Under the pieces are notes generated by a model, which saw only the letters and a program-made list of their open reading frames with translations, did no database searches and was not told the DNA's origin. DNA of 64,000 nucleotides from Aegilops tauschii subsp. strangulata (Eukaryota > Streptophyta > Magnoliopsida > Poales > Poaceae), in the NCBI RefSeq assembly GCF_002575655.3, contig NC_053037.3, forward strand, positions 568,580,880 through 568,644,879. Reading direction: 5' to 3'. A program made the translations under genes and the position numbers. Position 1 is the stretch's first letter; every line of letters begins with the position of its first letter. This document shows, piece by piece, positions 21,701 to 33,729 of this stretch.

Positions 21701-24486
21701 TCAGGCACCCTTGAAGAGTGGTCTATTTTTGTTGAATCTCGATAGTGGTGATACACATATTCATAGTATTGAAGCCAAAAGATGCAGAGTTGATAATGAT
21801 AGTGCAACTTATTTGTGGCACTGCCGTTTAGGTCATATCGGTGTAAAAGCGCATGAAGAAACTCCATACTGATGGACTTTTGGAACCACTTGATTATGAA
21901 TCACTTGGTACTTGCGAACCGTGCCTCATGGGCAAGATGACTAAAACGCCGTTCTCCGGATCTATGGAGAGAGCAACAGATTTGTTGGAAATCATACATA
22001 CAGATGTATGTGGTCCGATGAATGTTGAGGCTCGTGGCGGATATCGTTATTTTCTCACCTTCACAGATGATTTAAGCAGATATGGGTATATCTACTTAAT
22101 GAAACATAAGTCTGAAACATTTGAAAAGTTCAAAGAATTTCAGAGTGAAGTTGAAAATCATCGTAACAAGAAAATAAAGTTTCTACGATCTGATCGTGGA
22201 GGATAATATTTGAGTGATGAGTTTGGTCTTCATTTGAAACAATGCGGAATAGTTTTGCAACTCACGCCACCCGGAACACCACAGCATAATGGTGTGTCCG
22301 AACATCGTAATTGTACTTTACTAGATATGGTGCGATCTATGATGTCTCTTACTGATTTACCGCTATCATTTTGGGGTTATGCTTTAGAGACGGCCGCATT
22401 CACGTTAAATAGGGCACCATCAAAATCCGTTGAGGCGACGCCTTATGAATTGTGGTTTGGCAACAAACCAAAGTTGTCGTTTCTTAAAGTTTGGGGCTGC
22501 GATGCTTATGTGAAAAAGCTTCAACCTGAGAAGGTCAAACCCAAATCCGAGAAATGTGTCTTCATAGGATACCCAAAGGAGACTGTTGGGTACACCATCT
22601 ATCATAGATCCGAAGGCAAGACTTTTGTTGCTAAATTCGGAATTTTTCTGGAGAAGGAGTTTCTCTCGAAAGAAGTGAGTCGGAGGAAAGTAGAACTTGA
22701 TGAGGTAATTGTACCTGCTGCCTTATTGGAAAGTAGTTCATCGCAGAAACCAGTTTCTGCGACGCCTATACCAATTAGTGAGGAAGTTAATGATGATGAC
22801 CATGGAACTTCAGATCAAGTTATTACTGAACCTCGTAGGTCAACCAGAGTAAGATCCGCACCAGAGTGGTACGGTAATCCTGTTCTGGAGGTTATGTTAC
22901 TAGACCATGACGAACCTACGAACTATGAAGAAGCGATGGTGAGCCCAGATTCCGCAAAATGGCTTGAAGCCATGAAATCTGAGATGGGATCCATGTATGA
23001 AAACAAAGTGTGGACTTTGGTTGACTTTCCCGATGATCGGCAAGCAATTGAGAATAAATGGATCTTCAAGAAGAAGACTGACGCTGACGGTAATGTTACT
23101 GTCTATAAAGATCGACTTGTTACAAAAGGTTTTCGACAAGTTCAAGGAATTGACTATGATGAGACCTTCTCACCCGTAGCGATGCTTAAGTCTGTCCGAA
23201 TCATGTTAGCAATTGCCGCATTTTATGATTATGAAATTTGGCAAATGGATGTCAAAACTGCAATCCTGAATGGATTTCTGGAAGAAGAGTTGTATATGAT
23301 GCAACCAGAAGGTTTTGTGTATCCAAAGGGAGCTAACAAAGTGTGCAAGCTCCAAAGATCCATTTATGGACTGGTGCAAGCCTCTCGGAGTTGGAATAAA
23401 TGCTTTGATAGAGTGATCAAAGCATTTGGTTTTGTACAGACTTTTGGAGAAGCCTGTATTTACAAGAAAGTGAGTGGGAGCTCTGTAGCATTTCTGATAT
23501 TATATGTGGATGACATATTGCTGATTGGAAATGATATAGAATTTCTGGATAGCATAAAGGGATACTTGAATAAGAGTTTTTCAATGAAAGACCTCGGTGA
23601 AGCTGCGTATATATTGGGCATCAAGATCTATAGAGATAGATCAAGACGCTTAATTGGACTTTCACAAAGCACATACCTTGACAAAGTTTTGAAGAAGTTC
23701 AAAATGGATCAAGCAAAGAAAGGGTTCTTGCCTGTGTTACAAGGTGTGAAGTTGAGTAAGACTGAATGCCCAACCACTGCAGAAGATAGAGAGAAGATGA
23801 AAGATGTTCCCTATGCTTCAGCCATAGGCTCTATCATGTATGCAATGCTGTGTACCAGACCTGATGTGTGCCTTGCTATAAGTCTAGCAGGGAGGTACCA
23901 AAGTAATCCAGGAGTGGATCACTGGACAGCGGTCAAGAACATCCTGAAATACGTGAAAAGGACTAAGGATATGTTTCTCATTTATGGAGGTGACAAAGGG
24001 CTCATCGTAAATGGTTACGTTGATGCAAGCTTTGACACTGATCCGGACGATTCTAAATCACAAACCGGATACATGTTTACATTGAACGATGGAGCTGTCA
24101 GTTGGTGCAGTTCCCAACAAAGCATCGTGGCGGGATCTACGTGTGAAGCGGAATACATAGCTGCTTCGGAAGCAGCAAATGAAGGAGTCTGGATGAAGGA
24201 GTTCATATCCGATCTAGGTGTCATACCTAGTGCATCGAGTCCAATGAAAATCTTTTGTGACAATACTGGTGCAATTGCCTTGGCGAAGGAATCCAGATTT
24301 CACAAGAGAACCAAGCACATCAAGAGACGCTTCAATTCCATCAGGGATTTAGTCCATGTGGGAGACATAGAAATTTGCAAGATACATACGGATCTGAATG
24401 TTACAGAGCCGTTGACTAAACCTCTTCCACGAGCAAAACATGATCAGCACCAAGGCTCCATGGGTGTTAGAATCATTACTGTGTAA
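18784..24486 (+). pseudogene. gag-pol polyprotein of the copia element, broken
   Basis: Gag starts at 18784 (MARTVVLLNFNPFLEKAKLK). The zinc knuckle spans 21255-21296, protease has DTG at 21405-21413, and the integrase HHCC finger lies at 21.82-21.94 kb with the core downstream. RT has YVDD near 23503-23514 and RNase H ends at 24486. Breaks seen: a one-base shift near 19033; a solo LTR at 19070-20781; a frameshift near 21140 just after VLMVNK; an extra A in an A run near 21845; and TAA at 22204-22206 in the integrase where Glu is expected. The zinc knuckle's second Cys is Tyr (TAC at 21264-21266). From 22210 to the stop the frame is clean, and RT/RNase H looks intact. Confidence 0.92.
19070..20781 (+). 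mobile_element. Solo LTR of the same copia family, inserted in gag
   Basis: Flanked by CATGG at 19065-19069 and 20782-20786. It is 1,712 bp, starts TGAAGGAAATATG and ends TTTCCCAACA, the same orientation and family as the host element's LTRs but clearly diverged in the 20.05-20.33 kb promoter region. A solo LTR with target duplication means a complete element inserted here and was then reduced by LTR-LTR recombination. TATATA is at 20352-20357. Confidence 0.95.
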
Positions 24487-24507
24487 TCTAGATTATTGAA
24501 TCTAGTG

Positions 24508-24519
24508 CAAGTGGGAGAC
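24508..24519 (+). other. Polypurine tract of the copia element
   Basis: GCAAGTGGGAGAC-type purine stretch directly before the 3' LTR start; the standard Angela/BARE-type tract. Confidence 0.7.
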
Positions 24520-26264
24520 TGGAGGAAATATGCCCTAGAGGCAATAATAAAGTTATTTTTTATTTCCTTATATCATGATAAATGTTTATTATTCATGCTA
24601 GAATTGTATTAACCGGAAACATAATACATGTGTGAATACATAGAAAAACAAAGTGTCACTAGTATGCCTCTACTTGACTAGCTCGTTGATCAAAGATGGT
24701 TATGTTTCCTAGCCATAGACATGAGTTGTCATTTGATTAACGGGATCACATCATTAGGAGAATGATGTGATTGACTTGACCCATTCCGTTAGCTTAGCGC
24801 TCGATCGTTTAGTATGTTGCTATTGCTTTCTTCATGACTTATACATGTTCCTATAACTATGAGATTATGTAACTCCCGTTTACCGGAGGAATACTTTGTG
24901 TGCTACCAAACGTCACAACATAACTGGGTGATTATAAAGGTGCTCTACAGGTGTCTCCGAAGGTACTTGTTGGGTTGGCGTATTTCGAGATTAGGATTTG
25001 TCACTCCGATTGTCGGAGAGGTATCTCTGGGCCCTCTCGGTAATGCACATCACTTAAGCCTTGCAAGCATTGCAACTAATGTGTTTGTTGCGAGATGATG
25101 TATTACGGAATGAGTAAAGAGACTTGCCGGTAACGAAATTGAACTAGGTATTGAGATACCGACGATCGAATCTCGGGCAAGTAACATACCGATGACAAAG
25201 GGAACAACGTATGTTGTTATGCGGTCTGACCGATAAAGATCTTCGTAGAATATGTGGGAGCCAATATGAGCATCTAGGTTCCGCTATTGGTTATTGACCG
25301 GAGACGTGTCTCGGTCATGTCTACATAGTTCTCGCACCCGTAGGGTCCGCACGCTTAAAGTTTCGATGAGATTTATATTATGAGTTTATATGTTTTGATG
25401 TACCAAAGGTTGTTCGGAGTCCCGGATGTGATCACGGACGTGACGAGGAGTCTCGAAATGGTCGAGACATGAAGATTGATATATTGGAAGCCTATGTTTG
25501 GTTATCGGAACTGTTCCGGGTGAAATCGGAATTTTACTAGAGTACCGGGAGGTTACCGGAACCCCCCGGGGGCTTAATGGGCCATAGTGGGCCTTAGTGG
25601 AAGAGAGGAGAGGCCGCCAGGGCAGGGCCGTGCGCCCCTCCCCCCTTAGTCCGAATAGGACAAGGAGAGGGGGGCGGCGCCCCCCCCCCCTTTCCTTCCT
25701 CTCTCCCTCCTCTTTCCCCCTCCACTCCGAGTCCAAAAAGGAAAAGGGAGGGAGTCCTACTCCCGGTGGGAGTAGGACTCCTCCTGGCGCGCCCCTTCTG
25801 GCCGGCCGCACCTCTCCCCCTTGCTCCTTTATATACGGGGGCGGGGGGGCACCCTAGAGGCAACAATTGATCGTTTGGTCTTTTAGCCGTGTGCGGTGCC
25901 CCCCTCCACCATAGTCCACCTCGATAATACTGTAGCGGTGCTTAGGCGAAGCCCTGCGTCGGTAGAACATCATCATCGTCACCACGCCGTCATGCTGACG
26001 AAACTCTCCCTCAACTCTCGGCTGGATCGGAGTTCGAGGGACGTCATCGGGCTGAACTTGTGCTGAACTCGGAGGTGCCGTGCGTTCGGTACTTGATCGG
26101 TCGGATCGTGAAGACGTACAACTACATCAACCGCATTGTGCTAACGCTTCCGCTTTCGGTCTACGAGGGTACATGGAAAACACTCTCCCCTCTTGTTGCT
26201 ATGCATCACCATGATCTTGCGTGTGCGTAGGAATTTTTTTTTGAAATTACTACGTTCCCCAACA
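24520..26264 (+). repeat. 3' LTR of the copia element
   Basis: Starts TGGAGGAAATATGCC (the third base differs from the 5' LTR) and ends GTTCCCCAACA; 1,745 bp. TATATA is at 25830-25835, with the inverted repeat at 25752-25780. It is close to the 5' LTR, with scattered transitions and small indels, including a longer C run near 25680. Confidence 0.95.
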
Positions 26265-26717
26265 AGCTGCTGGGTCCCTAGTGTTATCCGCTCGTTGTGT
26301 AATTTTCTCGTTTATTGACTACATTGACAATGGCGTGGTACCTAGTTGTCAAACAATTAGGAGGAAGTATTTTTTGGCTTGTAATAACGAGGCACCTGCT
26401 TGCGTAATGCAATGACCCTGGTGGGTCCCTACTGTCAGCCTCTCCACGTACGGTCATCTCCTGATTCCTGTCGGTTGTTGACCATGTTGACAACGCCAGA
26501 CAGCGGCGGGCACAGCGAGCGAACCAAGGCGGAGAACGATGGCGAGGCCTCGGACGGGAACAAACAGGAGCCGTGGCAGATGCGGCAGTGTAGTGGCAGG
26601 CGGAGGGGAGTATGAGGGCAACAACATGCAATTCAAGCTTGCAAACGGTACAAAAAGCCCAAGGATTAATTGTTCATCAAATCTAGACAAAACCCAGATT
26701 GAACATGGCAATAACAT
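26265..26717. other. Intergenic segment right of the copia element
   Basis: Begins with the second AGCTG. No gene or named repeat is recognised. It lies just downstream of the F-box pseudogene's last exon (minus strand), so part may be its 3' untranslated region. Confidence 0.4.
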
Positions 26718-28313
26718 CTAACCCAACCACTCTTTTTCGCAGTCACAAACAAATGGATCGGTCTGATTCATAAAATCAACATCCTGTGGAAAAAAACTTA
26801 TTTGAGGATGACTACAATTTGTTGTAAATAGAAGCCGAGCACGTTTAGAAGCCCATTCGTCCACCTGAAACTTCTTTTTTTGCTGTTCAACGTGTCCGTC
26901 CATGAGAAATCTCTTGTTGTAAAACTTAAGCCTCATGGATAATAGTAACCTCGCATTCAACAGGAAGAATGTAACAAAGCTTCTCTTTGCCTGGTTGGAT
27001 GCATATCCTTCCATCGTTATCGTCCTCGAACGAATGTCATGAGAACTGAGAAAATCATGGTGCTTATTATGCCACCGATTGGTTATACGCTTTTCTCCAT
27101 GTGTTGGCAGTGCCTAAGTAGACTTGAAGATTGAAAACAGTTAAGGTCTGAAAAAGAGTATGTCGAAAGAGCGACAGCTAAATGGTTAATTCTAGTACAA
27201 TATATACGGGCTTTCAATGTGCATGAAATCATCACCTTTATATATAAATTCTCCAGAGATCGAAAGCATCACAGTAAGCCAATAATTATGTTCAGATCAA
27301 AACTATACATTCTGATACATAAGATATTGACAGAATCCAGCAGCATTGATAGGCTATCCATGGACGAACTCTTCATTGAGCATATAGCATAATATTAGTA
27401 CCCAAAGTGTACTCCAGGATGATATAAAACTTATGCGCACAAATGAAAAATGCAGCTTATGATTACAAATGTGTAGATGATAATATACGGTACCTGAAAA
27501 AGTGAGGAGCCCAACACCAACTTCCTGTGATCATTAAACGGATCACGAATTACACCCAAGGTCTCCAGTTTGGGCGCATAGACGAAAGTTATTTGCAAAG
27601 GTTTATAACAATCATCAAGAAGCAACCTTTGAAGTGAAGGGGCATCTTCGATGATGAGCTGTTGTCCTTCAAAACAAATTCCAATGCTTTTAAGGTGAGG
27701 CGACTTTATTTGGAGACAACCGATAGGGATTTCTATTCCCAAAACAATCAGCAAGCGCTCCAGGGCAGGGCAACTGGAGTGGATGATGTTGTGTAGTGAG
27801 GCCTCCGACAGATAGACCACCACAAGCAGAAGTTTTTTAGCAGTGGGAGTCGAAGCATTTGTACCAGATCATCTGGTAGATGGCACCGGGCGAAGGTGGT
27901 GGTGGGGAGAGAGGAGGAAAACCACGAGATGGACAACGGTGGTGTGGGCACAAATTCTTGGTGTTCGGTTCGTGGTATGAAACTTTCGTGGTAATGGTAG
28001 AACTCAAACTGTTGCAGTTTTTCGAATTCAGGGGATGTCAGCCAAGCGTCCACCATGCCAGCTATGGACAGCAGGTAGCATGTCGGGATGCAGAGGCGTT
28101 GAACGAGACCCTGCTGGTGAGAGGAGATGATGGCTCTAAGGAGATCAAATTCATGAAGGACAGATATCTGACGACAGTCGAGATTGAGGGGCGCGGTGCG
28201 CATAGAGGGCGCCACCGAGTTGAGAGGACTTGTGTGCGGCAGCAATCCTTGGTGGGGAGAAGCGAGATGATCTCCCCAAGGATGTCATCTGGGAGATTGC
28301 TGATGCAGTCCAC
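26718..28313 (-). pseudogene. F-box/LRR (FBD-like) protein pseudogene
   Basis: Read on the minus strand. An F-box segment ([18 protein letters not shown], then [12 protein letters not shown]) opens at about 28310. A frameshift near 28200 moves to a frame with [13 protein letters not shown] and an LRR-like region to about 27830. A second shift near an A run at 27830 leads to EASLHNIIHSSCPALERLL and PSLQRLLLDDCYKP, ending at LGSSLFQ with a GT splice donor near 27495. A second exon at about 27040-26718 encodes SFVTFFLLNARLLLSMRLKF and ends DPFVCDCEKEWLG, resembling the C-terminal FBD part. Such proteins are substrate receptors of SCF ubiquitin ligases and form large families in grasses. The likely initiator upstream of 28313 is not clear. 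Two frameshifts make this copy a pseudogene unless they are assembly errors. Confidence 0.75.
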
Positions 28314-29439
28314 CGGAGATTCTAGGGGTTCCTCAGATCCGGGTGGGGCGGGGGGGGGGGGGCTCGCCGCTTCTCCTCGCGCTGCCGGGTGCGGGATCTA
28401 CAATCGGCGCCGCCCTGGCGGGAGCCTCATCTTCTTGGCGCTGGGGCCAGCCGACGCCATTTTCCTTGCGGGCGTCGCGCCGAGCTCATGGGTTTGAGCA
28501 GAGTAGCCAGAGACGAGCCTAGTGGTGGCAGTGCGAGTGGGGAAGAAGGAGGGCTGGGGTTTTCTGTAGGAGTGGAAGAAGAGGAGCAGGCGTTTTCTGT
28601 ACGAGTGAGGAAGAAGGTGAGCGGGGGTTTTCTGTACGAGTGAGGAAGATGGGGAGCGGGGGGAATTGGGGGGCGACGGAAGCGGGAGAGTCGAGCGAGC
28701 TGCAGTATAAGTGGAAGCGAGGAGGAAGGAGGGTTTTTCTGGGATCGCCCCCTCTTCAAGAAATATGGGCTTCTCCTCGCAAAAAACAAAAATAATGGGC
28801 TTTAAGATGGATAGGCTTTTGCATCGGCCAAGTCGGCTGCCCGTGTGTCGTACTGGAGGGCCTTAACAATAGAGGCAGCCCATGAGAGACACTCTCCAGC
28901 TCTCCAGCTTATTGCCCATTCGAAAGAAAATAAGAGACGCCTCCAGCTTAATTATGGCTCCTCATCGGTAACATTTTTCAACTTGAAAAAAAGTTATAGC
29001 TCATTTTCATGCCGACTTGTCATCCACCAAATTAGAGGATGGTGTACTACATGAAGACACTCACACTGGTCGTAGCGCGGCAAAATGAGGGGTCAAATAA
29101 CATGCCCACAATATACATAGATTAACAGGGATTGTGGGGGATTAAATCATGTACAAGCCAAATACCCCTCCATTCCTCTCCAAACCCCTTGGGAGGAGGT
29201 TGAACCAAACAAGGCCTAAGACGAACCACAGTGGGAGTAACTTAATTCCATACGGTATCATACGTACGACATTTTCACGTTCGACACAGATATGATTGTT
29301 GTTGCATGTGCTTTCGTCCAATCAACCAGCTCCATCGGGAAAAGAAAAGAAATGCAGCATCCAGTCTAGTAGAGGCACATCAAATCGTATGTACAAAGAT
29401 CGTGTGCAAAGCAATTTCATACTACTTATGATACTCCCA
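28314..29439. other. Upstream region of the F-box pseudogene
   Basis: Contains a 13-base G run at 28350-28362 beside the F-box start, then GC- and purine-rich sequence to 28.8 kb that could hold the leader and promoter on the minus strand. Near 29130-29216 there is a Tourist-like MITE end (GAACCAAACAAGGCC followed by TAA). Nothing else is recognised. Confidence 0.4.
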
Positions 29440-30115
29440 TTACAACCAGCCTGGTAGAATTAATATACCTAATCTAAATGGTCGCCGCCCGATCTCTTTG
29501 TCCTCCTCCAGCATCCGGCTGAAGAAGAATCGTGCAAGGCACCGGCTGTATTCGCCGGCGTCGCCTCGGCGGTGGCCTTCATGGGATACAATCGGCGGCA
29601 GCCTCCCATGTTCTACTTCTCCTTGATGATGGCGGCGGGCAGGGACGTGCGGGCCGTCACCTCGTCGACATCCGCGTAGCCGCGTCACCTCGTCGACATC
29701 CACGACGGCTTCTTTCTGTACCTGCATGTCGCGGCTACGCACGCGTCGACGACAGATGGTGTAGTCGCAGACACTGGAGGTGCTGTACGACGCGGCGGCG
29801 TCGAGGGCAGCGACGATGCCCGTGCCGCCATGCTCACCGACAAGCTGGCGTGGAGCAAGTCGGCTCTCTTCCTGGAGCTGTATTGGAGTGGCCAGCTGCG
29901 GAACCACGCGCTGGCTTAGTGCGGCCACTGCCTCCGACGGGCTAGGCGAGGTAGGTGGAGCAGCAACCTGCCTCGCTCGTAACTACCGGGCTCGGGGGGC
30001 CAGCCAGATGACTTTTATGTCGTAGAACTGCTCTTCCTGCTCAACGGATGCCGCCGAAGGAGTGGACAAAACGGTGGAAGGAGGAGCTTGGCCGGCGTCC
30101 TGCTCCTGAACGGAC
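29440..30115 (-). pseudogene. Unrecognised GC3-rich coding relic
   Basis: On the minus strand one frame is open from about 29975 to 29440 and includes QVAAPPTSPSPSEAVAALSQ and DMQVQKEAVVDVDEVT. A second minus frame continues with DVDEVTARTSLPAAIIKEK before a stop. The two frames share DVDEVT because of a 28-bp direct duplication at 29657-29712, which would shift the frame. Third positions are rich in G and C, as in grass genes. The plus strand also has a GC-rich open stretch here (AAMLTDKLAWSKSALFLEL near 29827-29883), so the coding strand is uncertain. I do not recognise the product. Confidence 0.3.
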
Positions 30116-30546
30116 GTGTGTGGTCAGAGTGGGTTTCTCGCATTTCACGCGGGTTTAAATGTAGGTTTTTGAATGCGGCGAGGAGGCAGGTACAACTAGG
30201 AGTGCAGCGAGCGGCGCCCTCGGCCGGCGCGCCACTTCAAATGGTGGACGCAGTGAGAGGTCGCGTCCGTCCTGACCCCCTTGACCGTGGACCTTGACGG
30301 TGTACGTCACCTTGTGTCCAGATCTGAGTTGCCACGTGTACCAGATGAATGACTCCAAGTTCGACCACCATGATGCTAGGTGCGAGCCGAGGAACACTGT
30401 TGGAGACACCCCCTCATAATTTTCCTATTCCTGTGTTTTAAGTTCCTACGAAGAGAGTAGTGTACTTGCCCTAAATGATGTGCCGCTGCAAGAGCCGCCT
30501 ATATTAATTAACCATGCTCTAAAAAGGTGGACCAGCTTTGGCTATA

Positions 30547-30655
30547 CCTCTGTCTGGAAATACTTGTCCTAGAAATGGATGTATCTAGACTTATTTTAGT
30601 TATAGATACATCCAATTTATCCATTTTGAGAACAAATATTTCCGTACGGAGGGAG
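30547..30655. mobile_element. Stowaway-type MITE, diverged
   Basis: The right end GTACGGAGGGAG and left end CTCTGTCTGGAAATACTTG are imperfect inverted copies, flanked by TA on both sides (30545-30546, 30656-30657). At 109 bp with GATGTATCTAGA inside, it is typical of the Tc1/mariner-derived Stowaway families of Triticeae. Confidence 0.75.
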
Positions 30656-31840
30656 TAGTAGGTTAGTAGGTGACCTTGCGCTTAGCTCTTCGCCTCTTCC
30701 GGAAGTCGAACAATAATGATGGTACTACAGTAGTACTACTTCTGGCAAGCTGACACCAAATGAACTACTGCACGTCCACCGCTTGTAAGCAAAAGTTTAT
30801 CCTCGTGCTACGAGCCACCACGCACGCGTTGGCGAGGGAGAAGGCATAGTAAGCAAGCTTCTCGACGTTCTGCGAGCAAGCTTCTCATCGTTCTGTGAGT
30901 TGTCGGGACACATCAAATTTATTTAGTATTCTCTCCAAAAAGGGCCGACCATGTCCATGGCTACCCTCCCGTGCTCTGTCATTGAGTACGTGCACTATTC
31001 ACGTGCCATCGAGGAGACAAAATATTGCGTAGTACTAGGTGCCATCGTAGTGCATGACTCACTTACGCACTGCTTATCTCCATTTTCTTGCATGACACAT
31101 GCACCTTGATGCTAGATGTCCCGCGTGTTGGCGAAAGGATGAACAAAGCTCACGTAAAAAAAGAGTGGAAGAATATAGATTCCTGACGACTGAGAAGGAG
31201 CAAGGAACCTCGCGGTGGAGCGTCTGCACTCATAATATTTTATATTATTCAGCGATATAAAATCAAACAATCATCTCCACACTAGACCGGAAGAGTACGA
31301 AACACGGCAGCCCAGTGTAGTTACATCATACATGGGCAACCCACACTATCACCATATTTCATGGCCTCCGTGCGATACCTAGCTCTAGTAATCCACCAGC
31401 CCGTATCGCTTCTCACTCCTCGTCTCTCTCAAAGTGCGGCCGGCTGGCATTTTTGCCGTCTATATTGAGGTCGGTTAACTAATCACATGTTAGCGACATG
31501 CCAAGAGCATTCTAAAAAAATACTGTACTCTGTTGTTATGCCAAGAAGGAAGCACTTTGACCGACGGACCAAACGAGACAGACGTGTCGTGCCGTGAGTG
31601 GGTCCAGTTTCTCATTTTGAACTTGTTTGGTGTAGTAGTAACACTTTGTTTTGACTATTGATAAGATTTTATATAGGGCCTACTGTATTTTTCGAGGTTT
31701 CCTTTGACTATTGATAAGATTTTATATAATTTCAAAATTATATCATTCGAAGATCCTTTCACATTCCGTTTAAAAAGAAAACAGATCCTTTCACGTACGA
31801 ATTTGACAGTATGCTTCGAGCAACTTGCATGTCCTATACT
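30656..31840. other. Intergenic, nothing recognised
   Basis: Moderately AT-rich. It contains scattered short direct repeats (GCAAGCTTCTC twice near 30855-30890; TGACTATTGATAAGATTTTATATA twice near 31653 and 31704) but no gene or named element. Confidence 0.4.
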
Positions 31841-32222
31841 GCTCCTATTTGGATACTCTAACTTAGCTAGAGGTTAGACTAACTCATGACTAACCCTGAA
31901 TTAACTATAGCCAAAGAGTTGTTTGGATGACAGGGTTAGATTGACAATAAATGCACTTGATGGAGAGAGAAAAGTGATGTTTCAGTGGGCCCCATGATAA
32001 CTAGCTCCAATTAGCACCACTTGGCTGGCGGGATAGAGAGAGAAAAGTGATTTTTCAGTGGGCCAATGAGAACTATCTCCAATTAGCACCTCTTGGGGGG
32101 ATGGTTTTTTTGGTGGGTTTGGTGCAACTTGCTCCAATTTAACCCTCATGTTTGGATACTTTAGGGCTATTTGAGCCCCAACTAGCTCAAACTAACTCTA
32201 ACCCATGGATCCAAACAGGGCC
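31841..32222. mobile_element. Tourist-like MITE with internal duplication
   Basis: The ends are inverted: left GCTCCTATTTGGATACTCTA, right complement GGCCCTGTTTGGATCCATGG, followed by TTAGAG/GAGTTAG-type subterminal matches. At about 382 bp it carries a tandem duplication of about 75 bp inside (AGAGAGAAAAGTGAT at about 31963 and 32038). The style fits PIF/Harbinger-derived elements. The 3-bp target duplication is not clear. Confidence 0.55.
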
Positions 32223-33729
32223 AAAGTTAGTCTCGGAAAACACATTAAGCCCTATATACATGGACAGACGGAGTACATGATACTAGCAAACGATCACCAT
32301 TAGTAGTAGTTCATTGGTTGGTTGCGATTTTTGATGCAGTTGCTGTGCTACTACCATCCAATATTCGCGTGTCGTTGTTTCTAGAATAAAAAAGAAGGAG
32401 GTAGTACTTACTATGGGAAAGGTGAAGTGATGGTTGCTTCGCCCGACCAACTTATTACTCTCGGAATATTGGAGTACCAGCGGATTCAACGAACAGAGAA
32501 ATGATGGTTGCTTCATCGAAGAAATTTACTGTGGCGAAGGTGGGGATCTGTGATTTGACTGCTCACTAGTCATTATTACTGCGGCGCAACGACCGGGGTG
32601 AATCTTTCCCTGCAGTTGTGCACTCAATATTGCTACATGGCAGGTGGAGCCGGATGAAGGATGTCCCACATGTCGGCGAAACGAAGTTGAATGGTTTCTG
32701 GCATTGCTATCATTCCTTCAGGATTTGCTTACATGTACGCATAATTTTAATGAAATTGTACTGTGATGCTATGAAGGTTTCCACTTTGGTACCGTAGGAA
32801 AAAAAGGTTTCAACTTAGGATTCATCTGTCCTCTTGCCTCATGATTGTCTCGTTACAACATTCCATCAAATACAATGAAATTACCATATCTTCTAATGCA
32901 TCTCAATGGTTCGTAGATCAGCACCAATATTCACATCACAACTTAAGACAAAGTTGTGAGAAGGTGTAGAAATAAAGAGAAATATATAATTGACCGATGT
33001 TGTTCGTAGGCATGGCTCCATTTCCTGGGCACAGTGTTCATTGGTTGGCAGCTAGTTTCACCCAGCTCTGTAGCCAAAAAAGAGGTGTATGGAGGACATC
33101 ACAATCCGATCATTTTGTGCAGCTCGACTAAAATCAAGCTGATCATCCCTGTTTGCAAAGATATTCAGTCAGTGTTATTACAATAATGTGGAACTAGATG
33201 ATGAAACATAACACACACAAATAGAAGCCGGTCACCTCTGCGATCTCTCTTTAGGACTAACTACTTATTGGAGAAGATTAGGCACAGAGTTGGATGAGAA
33301 GGATAGCAAAACCAATCTCCCTTTCTACAGTCCCATAGAAATGTAAAAACATTGCCCATGTGACATTTTGGCAGAACTGCACAAAACACTCTTAAGAAAA
33401 AAGTGATTTGTGCAGTTCACCAAAAGGTCGCAATAGCAACGAGGTGAAATGGATAGCCTTGTTTGCAAAAGGAGGTAGAAAGGAAACAATCACTGCCCAA
33501 TAACACGAGTTGAAGACACATACACCGACAAAAAAACATATTCCATGTAATAAGGCAAAGATAGCAGCATGGTGGTTTATCAAAAACGGTTTGGGGACAA
33601 GATTGCAAGATGGAAAGTATGCCGGCCAAGATACGTTTTAAGCAAACAACTAAAGAAGATCCACATGAAGGATTTCCACACGCAGCAACGTGGGAAGATG
33701 GACAACGGAGCAAGGCTGGAAGAAGCTGT
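32223..33729. other. Intergenic, nothing recognised
   Basis: No convincing coding stretch on either strand and no named repeat. If the minus-strand unit near 34 kb is real, its intron and downstream exons would have to lie here; I cannot identify any. Confidence 0.35.

Larger units (their letters stand above)
15815..26264 (+). mobile_element. Complete Ty1/copia element, Angela/WIS/BARE group
   Basis: Flanked by the 5-bp target duplication AGCTG (15810-15814 and 26265-26269). It has two LTRs of the same family, a primer binding site matching initiator tRNA-Met, copia domain order (gag, protease, integrase, RT, RNase H) and a polypurine tract. Total length is 10,450 bp, of which 1,717 bp are a later solo-LTR insertion with its duplication. 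It is non-functional because of frameshifts and a stop. The element's LTR text (TGAAGGAAATATGCCCTAGA...) is characteristic of the most abundant copia superfamily of wheat and barley. Angela, WIS and Maximus-type members cannot be told apart here. Confidence 0.95.
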
